DNA from: Neoceratodus forsteri
Lineage: Eukaryota > Chordata > Ceratodontiformes > Ceratodontidae
Assembly: GCA_016271365.2 (NCBI GenBank)
Contig: CM028129.1
Location: 844,210,001 to 844,274,000 of the forward strand
Direction: 5' to 3'
Length of the DNA: 64,000 nt
Shown: positions 12,291 to 23,003 of the stretch, one piece after another
How the letters are laid out: each line of letters opens with the position of its first letter
Position numbering within the stretch: position 1 is the first letter of the stretch
Program-made: the position numbers and the translations under genes
The notes under the pieces: generated by a model
Told to the model about the DNA's origin: nothing
Seen by the model: only the letters and a program-made list of their open reading frames with translations
Databases searched by the model: none

Positions 12291-12425
12291 AATGTGTGTG
12301 CGTGCATGTGTGTGTGGGGAGGGGGAGCGCTGCTCACTCAGGCAGTGCTCTCCCTCTCAGCTGTACGGCACTGCATTCTGGATCATCACACTATGTTTCT
12401 TGCACATGCGTGCAAGCAAACATAA

Positions 12426-12894
12426 AAATTAACGGTTTCAACAGGCTTTTTGTCAAGGTAAAGTTTCTTACACCTGGTGATGTTATTGTAATTACCAAAG
12501 ACCACAATTTTGGTCTTCTCCCTATTTATTTGAAGTTTGAAGTTTTTGCAAACACTGAAAAATGTTTTCATTTTTCATTGTAATTCAAGATAAGATGCTG
12601 ACTGGAGTGCAATATCATCGGCATATGCCAGACAAGAAGCTTTTCTATTTAGAAGAGAAGGTGAATGATAGTTAGAATTCTCTAATTTTTGTAAAATATT
12701 ATTAATATACACATTAAAGAGAGATGGAGCAAAAAAGGCAGCCCTGACTGACGCCCCTATTAACTTTTATTGCTTTAGTTAAACCACCTTTTTTATTATA
12801 TTGCATCTCTATCCAATTGTCATTATGAAGTCTTATAAATGTATTTAATAAGGCAGATTCAGTTCAAAGCTCTGACAAAAAATGTTCCAGAGAA
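12426..12894 (-). pseudogene. Middle RT segment of the antisense LINE
   Basis: Between two later insertions, minus-strand translation gives SELWTESALLNTFIRLHND, then GGLTKAIKVNRGVSQGC (RT motif B) near 12,730-12,790, a break, and an NVYINNILQKLEN-like segment. The frame 12386-12571 follows with NFKLQINREKTKIVVFGN and KLYLDKKPVETVNFY. This is the RT palm and thumb junction. It joins to YDYLGVHFS at 9850 and to FNSISRS at 14,880 when the inserts are excised. Confidence 0.78.
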
Positions 12895-12896
12895 TA

Positions 12897-14084
12897 GGAG
12901 CCAGATATTCAAAGCTTAGCACCGGGCGCAAATCCATTGCGCTGGACTAGTGCCGAATTTGCTCCCGACTGCAATATTCAAAAGGACATTTAGCACTGGT
13001 GCTAGGTGTTAGCACCAACACTAAATTATAATATATGCAGGAGAGGGACTGAGGGGAGGGGCCCTGAATGCCGGTGCACTGGCATATTCAAAAGTATAGC
13101 GCCGCACTACAGGCATTAGCACGACCTGTAGCGCAGCGCTAAATACCGCCAACAAAAAGCTGGCAGTAATGCGGTGGTGCGCCCCCACCCCTGCATGAAT
13201 CCAGACCCCTGTTGAACTATAAAAAAAAGACTTTTCCCTAGTAGTCTAGTGGTTCCCCCCACCCAGCAGTGATGCCCCCGCTCTTCCCAATCAAAATCCA
13301 CGGATTGAGCCAGTGACCAGCTCAGCCCTCCTCTCACCACTACAGCAGCCCGCCAATTGTGGTATGAATGAGCGTAGCACTCATTTGTACCTCAGTCGAC
13401 GTCCGGCCATGGTGGTTAGAGGAGGGCTGAGCTGATCGCTGGCTCGGTCCATGGATTTTGATTGGGATGAGTAGGAGCGTCAGTGCCGGGTGGGGGGAAC
13501 CACTAGACTACCAGGGAAAAGTCTTTTATTTTACATTCAATGGGGGTTGGAAGTCATACTGGGGGGTGGGAGGACCACTAGACTACCAGGGAAAAGTATT
13601 TTATTTTACGTTCAACGTGGGTCGGGAGTCATGCTGGGGGGTGAGGGGACCACTAGACTACCAGGGTTTAAAGTGAATTGTGGGGCTACCAGGGTCATGG
13701 ATCATGCTGGGGGGGACCACTAGAACACCATGAATTTCAGTGTGTTTCGGGGCTACCAGGGGCCAGGAATCGTTCTTTGAGGGGAGACACTAGCCTACCA
13801 GGGTGTAACAGGCACACATGGGAACAGGGACAATGATGGCAGAGAAGGACTGCCTGGCCCTTCCAGTCTGCCTTGTTCTCTATCTAATGGATATGCTGCA
13901 TATCCTAATGAACCTACAGCCTATGGCCTCCTGCTCCCACCAGGTTTGCCTTAATCCTGTCTCATGCTTTGAGTCCTCCCACTGTGTTTCACTCACTACT
14001 GCAGTGGGGTAGCTATGTTGTTGGGGGGGCATCCTCCAGGGCATGTATGGCCACGGGCAGTGTGTCTGTGTTTAGCTATCAAGC

Positions 14085-14130
<46 letters not shown>

Positions 14131-14876
14131 GTCCTGCTTGCACAGAAGCATGGGTGCGTTGTATGCACTGACTGTGTCTGCCAGCACACAGTTCCTGCTG
14201 CTTCCAGCCTGTACTTCCATTCTGACCAACAGAGCATGCTATGGGCATGCTTTGGCCTGCAGTGTCCAGCCTGCACTGCCATTCTGACCAAAAGGTGGAG
14301 CTGTGTGCACCATGCAGTAGCACAGGGCAAACTGAATGGTAATGTATGCTAAGCAGCACATAATGAGATACAAATGTGCCTGTTTGCCCAAGAATCACCT
14401 GAGTAGTCTCATTTGCATGGGAGCTTTGAATATAACTCCCGTTTGCCCTGGGCTAACCAGTTTGCACTGGACTAATGTGTTAACACTGTGCTAGCAGGTT
14501 AGCCCCGGGCAAACCTCACTTCAGCATAGCACAGTTTGCAGTGTGTGGCTTATATTGTTGCATGCAGTAGATGTGAGACATCTCTGTGCAATCACACACA
14601 ATGTTCTCCACCTGTGACACTGGCTTGTTCCAGTGTTTACTGAGCTTCTGTTGCAGTTTGAACTTCCCTGTTGCTATATTCAGTGCTGTCTTATTCCAGG
14701 GTTATTTTTGCCCTGCGCTCCCAGCCCAGTTGGCCCGACTTCCTTCACATGCTATATTCAGTAGGATTAGCACTGGGCTATTCCTTTTGAATATGGCTGG
14801 CTCTTTGGTCCAGGCAATGTTTGCACACTAGGCAGTGTTAATTTAGCCCCAGGGCAAAGTTTTGAATATCTGGCCT
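12897..14876. mobile_element. TA-flanked foldback element, 1.98 kb
   Basis: Inverted ends GGAGCCAGATATTCAAA (left) and, in reverse complement, AGGCCAGATATTCAAA (right) are flanked by TA (12895-12896 and 14877-14878). Excision leaving one TA restores the host LINE reading SRS-ILWN, so a 2-bp TA duplication is directly supported. The interior is partly palindromic: CCCTAGTAGTCTAGTGGTT at 13,236 faces CCACTAGACTACCAGGG at 13,500, 13,575 and 13,650, where units of about 75 bp are tandemly repeated. A (TA)n run lies at 14,096-14,128. There is no transposase. The superfamily is open; TA targets occur in Tc1/mariner and a few other groups. Confidence 0.8.
14094..14128. repeat. (TA)n microsatellite
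   Basis: A run of alternating TA preceded by GTGTGTGTG, inside the foldback element at 12897-14876. Confidence 0.95.
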
Positions 14877-14878
14877 TA

Positions 14879-16480
14879 GATCTACTAATGCTATTGAAAG
14901 TGGAACTGAAGTACACGAAGCAACAAAACAATTAAAAAAAAATTATCTTGATGTACTTCGAGATTAAATGAGCAAGTACAAAACAGTGTTGAATTGTTGA
15001 TCTTTGGGTCAAAAATCATTTGGATATTCTGAGAGAATTTCTTGTTCATCTAACCATTTTTGTAATTTGTCCCAAAAAAATTCTTGTGAGAAGTTTTTGA
15101 GATGTGTCTATTGAACTTATAGGTCTTTACATCTTCGAGTCTCGAGCATCACCTTTTTTATAAAGTGGATAAACATGACTACCTTTACAACTTAACGGTA
15201 CAGGTCCATCTTGATTGATGGGATCAAATAGTGTTACTAAAATGCATAACCATTTGTCTTTTATAAATTTGTAAGTTTACTGGGTAATCTTGTCAGGCCA
15301 AGGAGCCTTGTTTATTTTAATTGAGTCTATGTCATTAGTGATGTCATTAACTGTGATTAGCATGGGATTAGGTTTTATGGACAGAACATTATTTCTGACT
15401 GCAAGAAAGTCTTTAAGTTCCTCTTCATAAGTCTTTGAAAAATATAAGAGGTTATAATATTCCTCCCAAACATTGGGAAGAATATAGGCCTCTAGATCTT
15501 GGGAGTAGAGGAGTAGCCATAGCTGATTAGAGTCCAGCATTGTTTGGAGTCCTTTTTGAACACCGCTGCTCTCAGCTTGTTCCACATCCTCTCAAAATAT
15601 TTCCTACGTTCATTTTTCTAGGATTTTCTTATGTTCTTTACAAGCTTTATTGAGCCAATTGAAATTGACTTTTGATTTTTGCATTTTGTAATATTTTGCT
15701 AACCTGTGGAGTCTCTTCTTGGCATCCCTGCATATGTTGTTAAACCAAGAACCAAGTAGTGGGAGATTTCCTTACCATGACTGTAAAAGTCATCAAAGGT
15801 CTTATGTGAGAAATCAGTAAATCCCACAAATCCATGATTTCAGTAGTCTTTTGGATTTTCTTACTCATTTTTTAAATGAAGAACTTTGTAATCCTGAAAA
15901 AGGTTCTCCATAGGAGAGGCATGATAAGCATTCCACCTGATCCTTTTGTTAGTCAAGATCTCAAGAAGTCCAGTATTACCGAGAGTATCATGGACATTAT
16001 GAGCCAGTTTTTTAAATGCTACTGTCAAATGAAGTATGAGCAGAGAATGAGCGGAGTCCAAGTTGTCCAAAATCTCCATATTGTTAACTAGGGGAATTGC
16101 TGCTAAATTGGCCCAAATGAGATCTATAGCAGATGAACCTCTATTATTTGTATACATTAAATTACCATGAAGATCACCTGGAAGTCTTCCATTTAACAGA
16201 CAGAAATTCTCAGTCGTTAGTAAGTTAAAGAGGTTAGTTCCCCTTTTATTATTTTTTTTGGTCACAGGAACATCTATATCTCATAATTTTAGGATTTACG
16301 TTAGCAAAGTAGTTATACAGATCCAAAACATCATCACAAGTGATGAATCTGGATCTAGTCTAGCAATAAAGTCACCAAGAATGACCACTGTGTGATTCCC
16401 AAAATTATTTTTTAAATCTGAAAGGAGGGCTAAAAATTTAGGTCATATCTTCATAAAAATTGTGACAGCCAGTGGAAAAT
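14879..16480 (-). pseudogene. Endonuclease C-half and RT N-part of the antisense LINE
   Basis: Frame 15861-16265 shows the end of an APE-type endonuclease: LLNGRLPGDLHGN, TNNRGSSAIDLIWANLA (the SxxDxI block) and DSAHSLLILHL (normally DSDH; here Ala replaces the second Asp). Frame 15277-15585 is the linker ending INKAPWPDKI, the KAPGPD-type entry to RT. Near 14,880-14,900 lies the RT motif A remnant STFNSIS, with Asn for the catalytic Asp. Several frameshifts separate these parts. Confidence 0.75.
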
Positions 16481-16564
16481 ATATATTAACAACAATCAGC
16501 AAAAAATCTTTCTTAGTCAGCTTCAGTGCAAGCATAGGGAACATAGGTAATACAGAGCTTATAC

Positions 16565-17320
16565 TTAGACTTTTGTCCATAGTGCTTGCTTATTTAAATT
16601 TAAGGCCAGAGTGTTTTTTTCCCCAAAGTGTTTGTCTAGGTTTAGTTTAAACTGATTTATTGTCTTGCTGTCAACTACTTCTAAGGGAACTGAATTCCAA
16701 ATAGAAACAACTCGTTGATTGAACCATTTACCGCTACTCACTAATTTATACCGATTATACTCTAACTGTAGAGGGTACAATCTGGTAGCATAAGATTGTA
16801 CCTTGCTCTGTAGGCCCCAAAAGGTCTACCCACAGCTCATTTTCTGCCCATGCTCTGCACACTAAACACACGTCACCCTTTAATCCCCTGTACTGCAGGG
16901 TAAGCATGTTCAACTCCCTCAGCCTGTCCTGGTAAGTCTTAGTTTTTAGGTTCTCTATGGTCCTAGTAGCTCTTTTCTGAACTCTTTCTATCATATGGGG
17001 ACCAGATGTGGGCTCCATATTCAAGTATGGGCCGTACCAGAGATGAATACAAGGGGACCAGCAGTTCCCTATCTTTGTTCTCAGTGTGCCTCAAGATACA
17101 GTTTAGGATTGTGTTCTCTTTCTGGGCTATGTTGCTACAGTGGGTTTTAAAAGAAAGATCCTGTGTGATCATAATTCCCAGATCCCTTTCTTCTTTAGTA
17201 GTACATAGGTCTATTGCATTTGATGTGTATTTATAGTTATGATTTTTTTCCCCATCTGCATAAGCATGCATTTATCCTGGTTCAAAAGGAACTTATGATT
17301 ATTAGTCCAGTCCTGGATGA
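16565..17320 (-). mobile_element. CR1 LINE 3' portion, antisense
   Basis: Three overlapping minus-strand frames give the C-terminal part of a CR1 ORF2: EERDLGIMITQDLSFKTHC and SSLVRPILEYGAHIWSP (16963-17271), IERVQKRATRTIENL with the LRELNMLTLQYRGLKGD block (16755-17024), and NRYKLVSSGKWFNQRVVSIWN with LPLEVVD-like SVPLEVVDSKTINQFK (16565-16780). It is 5'-truncated. It interrupts the endonuclease of the larger antisense LINE, whose parts lie on either side, so it inserted later. Confidence 0.85.
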
Positions 17321-18009
17321 AGCACGTAGTCTGAAGTTGTAGGAATAAGACATCTCTTCAAATTTAGAGATGTTATAACATATGTGGATAGGCCTGCTTT
17401 ATTGCAGCTGTATTTTTTTTATCTTTTTTTGCCATAATGATAAAGACAGTGTAATCTGGAATTAGAAGAGAAGTATCAGACCATGTCTCCTGGAAACACA
17501 AAATGCCCCATTTAGTTAAGAAAGTTTTATTTTCAGAGTCTGCCAGTTTGAGGCTTAACTCATCAATGTTCCAGGATAAGATAGTAATATTTGAGTGTAA
17601 CTTATGATCTACCTTCTTTTCTTCATTTATATCCAGAGGTCATAATGTAATATCTTGATAAAATATTCTGTATTTAATCATTGAAACAATACTATCTGAA
17701 AGAGTGCTATTAGCATGACTTTCGTTACTTTCTAGAACCTTTTTATTAAACGGATATCTTACATCTGGGGTTACCAGGTAAATGCCAGTTGCATCCAACC
17801 TATTGGATGCTTGGAGAATTGTGTCAACCAGCTTACTTGTCTTGAAGGTGATGTCTATTTGAGGAGTGTCTGAAATGACATCATGTAAGGTTATCCACTC
17901 CGAGGAATTTTTAGATATACTAATATCTAAAATCTGAGAGACGAATGCTGAAATATCATATTAGAGTCTACCTACTGAAGTTCCATTCTGGGATTTCCAA
18001 CCAAATATT

Positions 18010-18290
18010 GAAACAGTTTTTCTTTCCCAGTCATCAGCATGACTTGATTCAAATTGTTTATTGTTTTTTTGATTCTTTCAGCTTCCCCTTTTGTCTTTAT
18101 TATTCCCCTTTTGGTCTTCCTTTTCTCACTTATATATCTAAAGAAAGTTTTATCCCCTTCTTTTACTGATTGGGCAATATTGTCCTCTGTTTGTGCCTTT
18201 ACATGTCTTACTACCTTCCCTGCCTCCCTTTATCCACTTGGCCAGTGGTTCAGTGCCAGCTCCTACAGTGGAGTCAATAAGTCATCCAGG
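18010..18290 (-). mobile_element. CR1 fragment (endonuclease-RT linker), antisense
   Basis: Minus-strand translation gives KEGDKTFFRYISEKRKTK followed by a Lys-rich stretch. It matches the linker of the CR1 at 53.9-54.0 kb, where plus-strand TTCAGAAAGTCTTGTCCCC corresponds to the same peptide. No other CR1 part is attached. Confidence 0.65.
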
Positions 18291-18329
18291 TAGGTGTGTG
18301 GGGTTCTTATGGATCTTGGAAAAAGGTAG

Positions 18330-19100
18330 AGGGCATGTTTTTTAGGTGCTGTAATCCGTACATATGCATATTCTTTTGTTTTAATCCATCCTCATCTTAA
18401 AGCCTTATCCAATAATTACTTTACTTTCAACTGAGTATTAGTAGTGGGATATTTTGGGAGTCTTCTGTAGTGCTCAGTATAATTTAACTGTTTTCTTGCT
18501 TCAATAAAGTATGTGTCTTTGTTCCAAATAACAATAGAACCTATTTATCTACTGGTTTAGTTACAGCCTTATTAAGATTTTTCAGTTCTTTGACTTTCTC
18601 TTTTTCTGCGCATGATAGATTCTGATTTCTGTGATGTTGTTTTTTCCCCATAAAAGTCTGAAGACCTCTTTCAACAAGGTACATAATGAGGTGGGGGCTT
18701 GTCCTGGAAGCACAGGTGGAATAAAAGTAGACTTTGGATGGAAATTAGTCACTTCTCTCACATTATCATTGTGTCCACAGGCAGTTCTGCTGTTTTCAGA
18801 GTTTTTCATAACAGTGTCACATCTTCCGATCACACTGTGAGGAAAAAAATAACTTTCAGTCTCAATTGTCTACAGAACTTAGAAGTGTCTACTTCAGCAT
18901 CAAAAACATTAGTCGTGCTGGTAGGGACAAAAGTAAAGCCACCACGGTTCCATATCATAAGAGCGAATATATTTCGATGACTCACAAAACAGCAAGTGGA
19001 TTCTGCCAAAAAACAAATCATCACATACTGTAGTACACCGCACTGAACACAAACTGAGTGCAAATGTGATGCCCTCACACCCCCATACTACAATAACCAT
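18330..19100 (-). mobile_element. Penelope-like element fragment (5' RT part), antisense
   Basis: Minus-strand peptides FHPKSTFIPPVLPGQAP and LCTLLKEVFRLL (18582-18833) are followed by EKVKELKNLNKAVTKPVDK and then DTYFIEARKQLNYTEHYRRL (about 18,440-18,520). This order, with a K-x-DK block followed by a YIxEAxRQL-type block, matches the N-terminal RT part of PLEs, as also seen at 41,766-42,143. Frames are broken and the catalytic palm is absent. Confidence 0.65.
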
Positions 19101-19109
19101 CTCCAAGGG

Positions 19110-19640
19110 GGATTGGACACTGGGGAAAAAAGAATACAGAGGAGGGGGCCAACAACAGGAACACCATACAAAACAAAAACTCCACACCCTGTAAAAGAGA
19201 ACAAAAGTGTACCTGCTAGCAGTCCTGAACCCAGGACCGCCAGCACCACAGGCAACATCCTTACCATCACCCTAGGTGGGCAGTTCAGCAGCAGCAGCAG
19301 GCTTCACTTCCTGGCTTATCTTTCCTAGTCCCTCCCTAGTTCCCTCCCTGGTCCCTCCCTCATTCCCTCTCTCCTCCGTTGCTGTTCCCTTTCATCTCCC
19401 TTATTCCCCACCACTGTCGCTATTTCCAACTTACACTAAATCCTCACCATTGCTGTACTTTTGACCAAACTGAGTCACTCATTTGTGAGTCACTCAGTTT
19501 GGTTCACTGTTTTGATGTTATACCAGGCACCACCTAATAACAATACCTAGGCGATTGTAAGTAGTATATCTGTGAGTTTGATGGCTGTCAGTTCTTTTTG
19601 TGAGCTGGCCTCCTGACAGCCTGTGGGTATTGCCTTTGAA
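19110..19640. other. Unassigned sequence with a short perfect inverted repeat
   Basis: CT-rich sequence from 19,320 to 19,440 is followed by a hairpin at 19,465-19,502: CCAAACTGAGT and ACTCAGTTTGG are exact inverted arms around a near-palindromic CACTCATTTGTGAGT core. Nothing else was recognised. Confidence 0.5.
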
Positions 19641-19800
19641 ACTGTTACATAGATACATTGAATTTGATGGCAGAAAATGAATGCTTAGTCCAACTAGTCT
19701 TTCCAGATGAATCCTACGCCCCCTTTTGTTTCCCCTTCTGCTTGTCATCTGTTTCCCTTTCATTTTCCCACTTTCTCATCCTTCCTCCAGATTGAAAAAA
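19640..19800 (-). mobile_element. CR1 3' tail remnant, antisense
   Basis: ACATAGATACATTGAATTTG followed by ATGGCAGA and CTTAGTCCAACTAGTCT is a diverged version of the CR1 3' end at 45,519 and 52,271 (ACATAGAA repeats, GACGGCAGATAAGGAC, CCCATCTAGTCTGCCC). Confidence 0.6.
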
Positions 19801-20150
19801 TGAATGCAGCCTTCTTTAAAGAAGTCAGACTCTGTTCAGGTTGCATCTTCAGGTCTTTTATTGGGTGATGCTACCATATCCGAGTTTGGGACTGATGAAA
19901 CAATGCTGTACATCTGATTTGTTCTACTGATCATATTAGGTCTTTGTTGGTTTGTTTCCAGATGGTACCAGTTGTATATTTGTCCTTTTGCATTGTCTTG
20001 TGCATCTCTAATATGATACTATTGTTTGTACTTCTTTAGTGCTTCCTGATATTTGTTGAACATTTGATCCATCCTCATGATATTAAGTTCTTCCTCTGAA
20101 TAAGTTGGTGTAATCTTTGTTTCAGGTTCCATGATTTATGCATTTAATTT
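19801..20150 (-). mobile_element. Probable N-terminal leader of a Penelope-like element, antisense
   Basis: Minus-strand translation from about 20,130 starts MEPETKITPTYSEEELNIM and continues with a charged helical stretch (MFNKYQEALKKYKQ) and later SDFFKEGC. It lies just upstream, in minus orientation, of the PLE RT fragment at 18.3-19.1 kb and could be its 5' part separated by the CR1 tail at 19.64-19.80 kb. The assignment is positional rather than motif-based. Confidence 0.4.
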
Positions 20151-20458
20151 TGTACTCTTTTTGGTTTTCTTAATCAACAGTAGAATCATGCCAAATGAAT
20201 ACTTGTTTGTGACCTTCTCCTAGCCAGCCATGAATTCATGATCATCCCCTCCATATGCCAGAGGTTTTTGTATTCCTAAGCCTCTATATATCTGTCTTTC
20301 ATACCAATATTTTGAAAGTGAGGCAACACATAGATTACATTTAATTTCTTTTTTTTCTTAAATTTTAGTTACATGAAAGGCAATCAGAGAGCACTATATT
20401 AGTTTACTATGTTGTTAAAACTCTGTGCTGGGGCCAAGTAATTAATTATGAATTCCTT
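20151..20458. other. Unassigned sequence
   Basis: AT-rich sequence with no recognised domain or repeat. It ends at the target site of the 20,472 insertion. Confidence 0.5.
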
Positions 20459-21079
20459 AAAGGTAAAATGCCCGCTGGCCCACCAGCACAGTGGTTGGAT
20501 TTCCACTTGCGAAGCCAGTGAAGCCCGGGTCACTGGAGGGCCGGCCGGGGGGAGAAGGATTGAGCATCCCAGGGACAGCTGTCCTTCTCCAGGAGGAGGG
20601 TAGAGGACTGGTCCAGCACCTGCTGGCTCCTATCAGAGGCTGGAAGTATCACAGGACTCAAGACCCAATACTAACTGGGGGAGGAGCAGACGTCAGTATA
20701 TGCCGTGATGTCACTACGTTGCCCCCAACAGAAAGCCAGGAAAATTGCTCACTGGTCCTCTGGATGATGGCTGTCTGTTCCTAAGTGCCTCCAGTGCCTT
20801 CCCAGTGCCTTCTGTTTTCCAGCAGCACCCCCGGGCCCTAGAAGGATGTGCTGGGGCTATCCACCCCCCCAGTGCCTTCCCCCTCGGAGGAGAGGGACCT
20901 GCCCAGTGAAGAGATACACCAGGATATCCCAGGGGTCGGCTGCAATCTGGGGACTACAGAAGGGCAGGGCAAGGACAGAAGAGGTCAGGGGGAACTTGTC
21001 AGAGCCTGAAGGAGTGGAGGACCAGTGAGCACAGGGGTGGAAAAATGGATAATATAAAAAAGTAAAAAAGGTAAAATGC
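20459..21079 (+). mobile_element. Short retroposed insert with 13-bp target duplication
   Basis: AAAGGTAAAATGC is repeated exactly at 20459-20471 and 21067-21079. Between them is a 595-bp GC-rich sequence that ends in an A-rich tail (about 21,040-21,066). The left target reads TT|AAAGG, close to the TT|AAAA nick preference of L1 endonucleases. These features indicate L1-type retroposition of an RNA on the plus strand. The body contains three copies of CCAGTGCCTTCCC (about 20,790-20,880) but no recognisable tRNA, 7SL or 5S promoter and no known protein. The source RNA is unknown. Confidence 0.65.
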
Positions 21080-21809
21080 ACTTGTGCTGTATATTTCACT
21101 TGGGAGTTCCCAAGCTTAAAAATCGGTCATTCAAGTTAGTGGAAAACCACCTGCATCTTCCAATGCGTAACAGTCCGATTCTTTTTTTGTTTTTTTGCAA
21201 TTTACTATACCTTATTGCAAAAAGTTTAATACACAATTTACAAAACACAATAATGAACAGGAATCAAGTACAAAGGAACTATAAGAAAAAAAAGACACGA
21301 ATGCCAAGGAAGACTCAAGAAAGAAAAAAGAAAAAAAACTTAACATAGAGTAATCATTAATAAAAATTATACAAACCCACTCAGGTCCCACATCCTCCCC
21401 CTCCATCCACCCCCCTTCCTGGGCCACCCCCAATCCCTATAAGTACATGCTGGAAGATCAAATGAACTTAAGCAAGAGAGATATGGAAATCAATGTATAT
21501 AAGCTTTCTAGCCTGGATTGATACATATGAAGAGATTCAAACACACAAGCATAGATAATTCAATATTCAAGGAAGACAACATCTAGGCAAGCCATTCCGA
21601 ACAAGAGGGGAAGGCCAAGTCAATCCTGAGCCTCAGAAGGAGCAATTTAGCAATGTCTGAAAATACAGCCTTTTGGGCTTTTTGAAAGCTCCTCGTAAGA
21701 GCACCAAAGTTGCCAAATATACACATTTTGAGAATGAAAGCATATTGAAGGCCAAGTATCAGATCAAGTTTTGTTTGTATGAGTGTCCAAAATGAAGTGA
21801 CAAGGTGGC

Positions 21810-21956
21810 AAGATCAAAACATGTATATAAAGAAGCCATCTGCTTCCTTGCATGTGGGGCAAGTGTGTGACTCAGCATTCCCCATGTTATGTATCTTAGT
21901 AGGAGTAAAATATAAATTATGAAGTATATAAAATTGTTGTAATCTAAACCTGTCCT

Positions 21957-22003
<47 letters not shown>

Positions 22004-22260
22004 CAGATACAAAACCAGAACTTATTGTCTTTGTCCATACTTAAAGCATTGCTCCAGCAGTAGGCAATTGGAGATGCAGAGTCCCATATCACTTGACTAA
22101 TAGCACTGTAAAATTGAGATATCAGCTGGTCTTGGTATATCAAGGCTGACCATGCTGAAAATAATGATCCAACAGCACCAGGCCAAGGAGGAAGCTCTAG
22201 AAAGGCGGTATGGCAATGACGTAATTGGCAGAACTGAAATATTCATAAGCCAGGAGCATC
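21810..22260 (-). pseudogene. L1 ORF2 C-terminal segment
   Basis: The minus frame 21814-22143 contains QDRFRLQQFYILHNLYFTP and CPTCKEADG, paralleling QDRFRLTQYHILNDMYYTP and CSRCGTSEG in the L1 at 8.5-8.7 kb. An (AT)n run at 21,958-22,000 expands it internally as Tyr-Ile repeats. Just upstream (about 22,200-22,250) the peptide FQFCQLRHC matches FFQLRHLLGQLL of that L1 and continues on the far side of the 22261-25441 element. Confidence 0.8.
21958..22000. repeat. (AT)n microsatellite
   Basis: An uninterrupted AT dinucleotide run inside the antisense L1 C-terminal coding remnant. Confidence 0.95.
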
Positions 22261-22713
22261 AAAGGATACCTAAACAACATTTTGACAACAAACTATTCAA
22301 AAATCTGACTTTGTAGGGGACTAAAGGAAAGGCTGCTGTATACATTAATGCTAAAACTATATTTATATAATTTACCTAAATGCAGTTCCAGAGCATTTGA
22401 AAAATGTAAGATCAGCCTTCCAATTTCAAAAAAAATGCCTTACCTGCTTCCTAAAATGGCTGCCAAATGTGTTAAGTGATGACATCATTGGAGCCAGAGT
22501 TAGAGAACTATATGGCTCTCTATAGTGCTAACTAGTTCTTTTTTCCCTTTGTTTAGAATTGGTTCACCAAAATGGTCAAAATCATGTGCATTATTTTGAT
22601 CAATACACATGTTAGGCTATGATTCTGTTCATTTTGTTTACTTTAGCATGCTGAAATTGTGTCCAAGGGACTTTCTCTTTGGCAAACCACAGTGTAATAC
22701 AAATTTTAAATAA

Positions 22714-22732
22714 CCTGGTGGTCTAGTGGTTA
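22714..22732 (+). other. tRNA-Glu 5'-half-like motif in palindrome arm
   Basis: CCTGGTGGTCTAGTGGTTA agrees, as I recall the gene, with the 5' half of vertebrate tRNA-Glu, including a consensus-like A box (TGGTCTAGTGG). No B box or tRNA 3' half follows. A diverged inverted copy lies in the opposite arm at 24941-24959. Confidence 0.6.
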
Positions 22733-22969
22733 TGGCAGATCCAGGATGTTACAATTGGGGGTGCTGGGGTGGTGTGTATACTTGATATGCACTTTTTAAC
22801 ATTTGTATTAAACCTTTATATTGTCTGCTATTATTCTTTTGTAGTACGTTTTTGACAGAACCTACAAATGTAATCCATAGTTTTGAATGTAAACATTTGT
22901 ACAATCAATAAATCAGACTTTTTCAACAAAGTGAAATACAGCAGCAGCATGCAAGTAAGTTACAATGGG

Positions 22970-23003
22970 GTGAAGGGTGCAGCCGCACCCTTCACCACCC
23001 CCT
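22970..23003. repeat. Perfect 12-bp hairpin inside palindromic element
   Basis: GGTGAAGGGTGC and GCACCCTTCACC are exact inverted arms separated by 4 bp. The corresponding site in copy 2 (about 46,434-46,465) is degenerate. Confidence 0.8.

Larger units (their letters stand above)
9859..12420. mobile_element. Unclassified 2.56-kb insertion with 5-bp target duplication
   Basis: Inserted in the antisense LINE. CATAA occurs on both sides (9854-9858 and 12421-12425), and removing the insert plus one CATAA restores the LINE frame across VNFY-DYLG, so the target duplication is exactly 5 bp. The left end starts CAAGCATTTG and the right end finishes GCAAGCAAA. A subterminal inverted pair TGTTTGCTTGC (about 9881-9891) and GCAAGCAAACA lies at the right edge. 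The interior contains a 295-bp tandem array (10.37-11.64 kb) and a GC-rich minisatellite-like part (11.85-12.35 kb). No transposase, integrase or LTR is visible. Superfamily unknown. Confidence 0.7.
9240..17940 (-). mobile_element. Antisense APE-type LINE split by three insertions
   Basis: A minus-strand non-LTR element read from high to low coordinates. The endonuclease N-terminus at about 17,400-17,600 (WNIDELSLK, LCFQETWSDT) is followed by the endonuclease C-half 15861-16265 (LLNGRLPGD, GSSAIDLIWANLA), a linker 15277-15585 (INKAPWPDKI), RT motif A near 14,880-14,900 (STFNSIS), RT motif B around 12,730-12,760 (NRGVSQGC), motif-D-like INREKTK at 12,500, and YLGVHFS...KQHRN with the thumb at 9597-9850. 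The pieces join exactly once inserts 9859-12420 and 12897-14876 are removed. A CR1 at 16.57-17.3 kb is a third insert. The clade is uncertain (Jockey/L2/I-like); I do not name it. Confidence 0.8.

Noticed and set aside
22714..22732. Possible tRNA-Glu gene
   Set aside because: Only the 5' half is present; no anticodon arm, B box or acceptor 3' strand follows.
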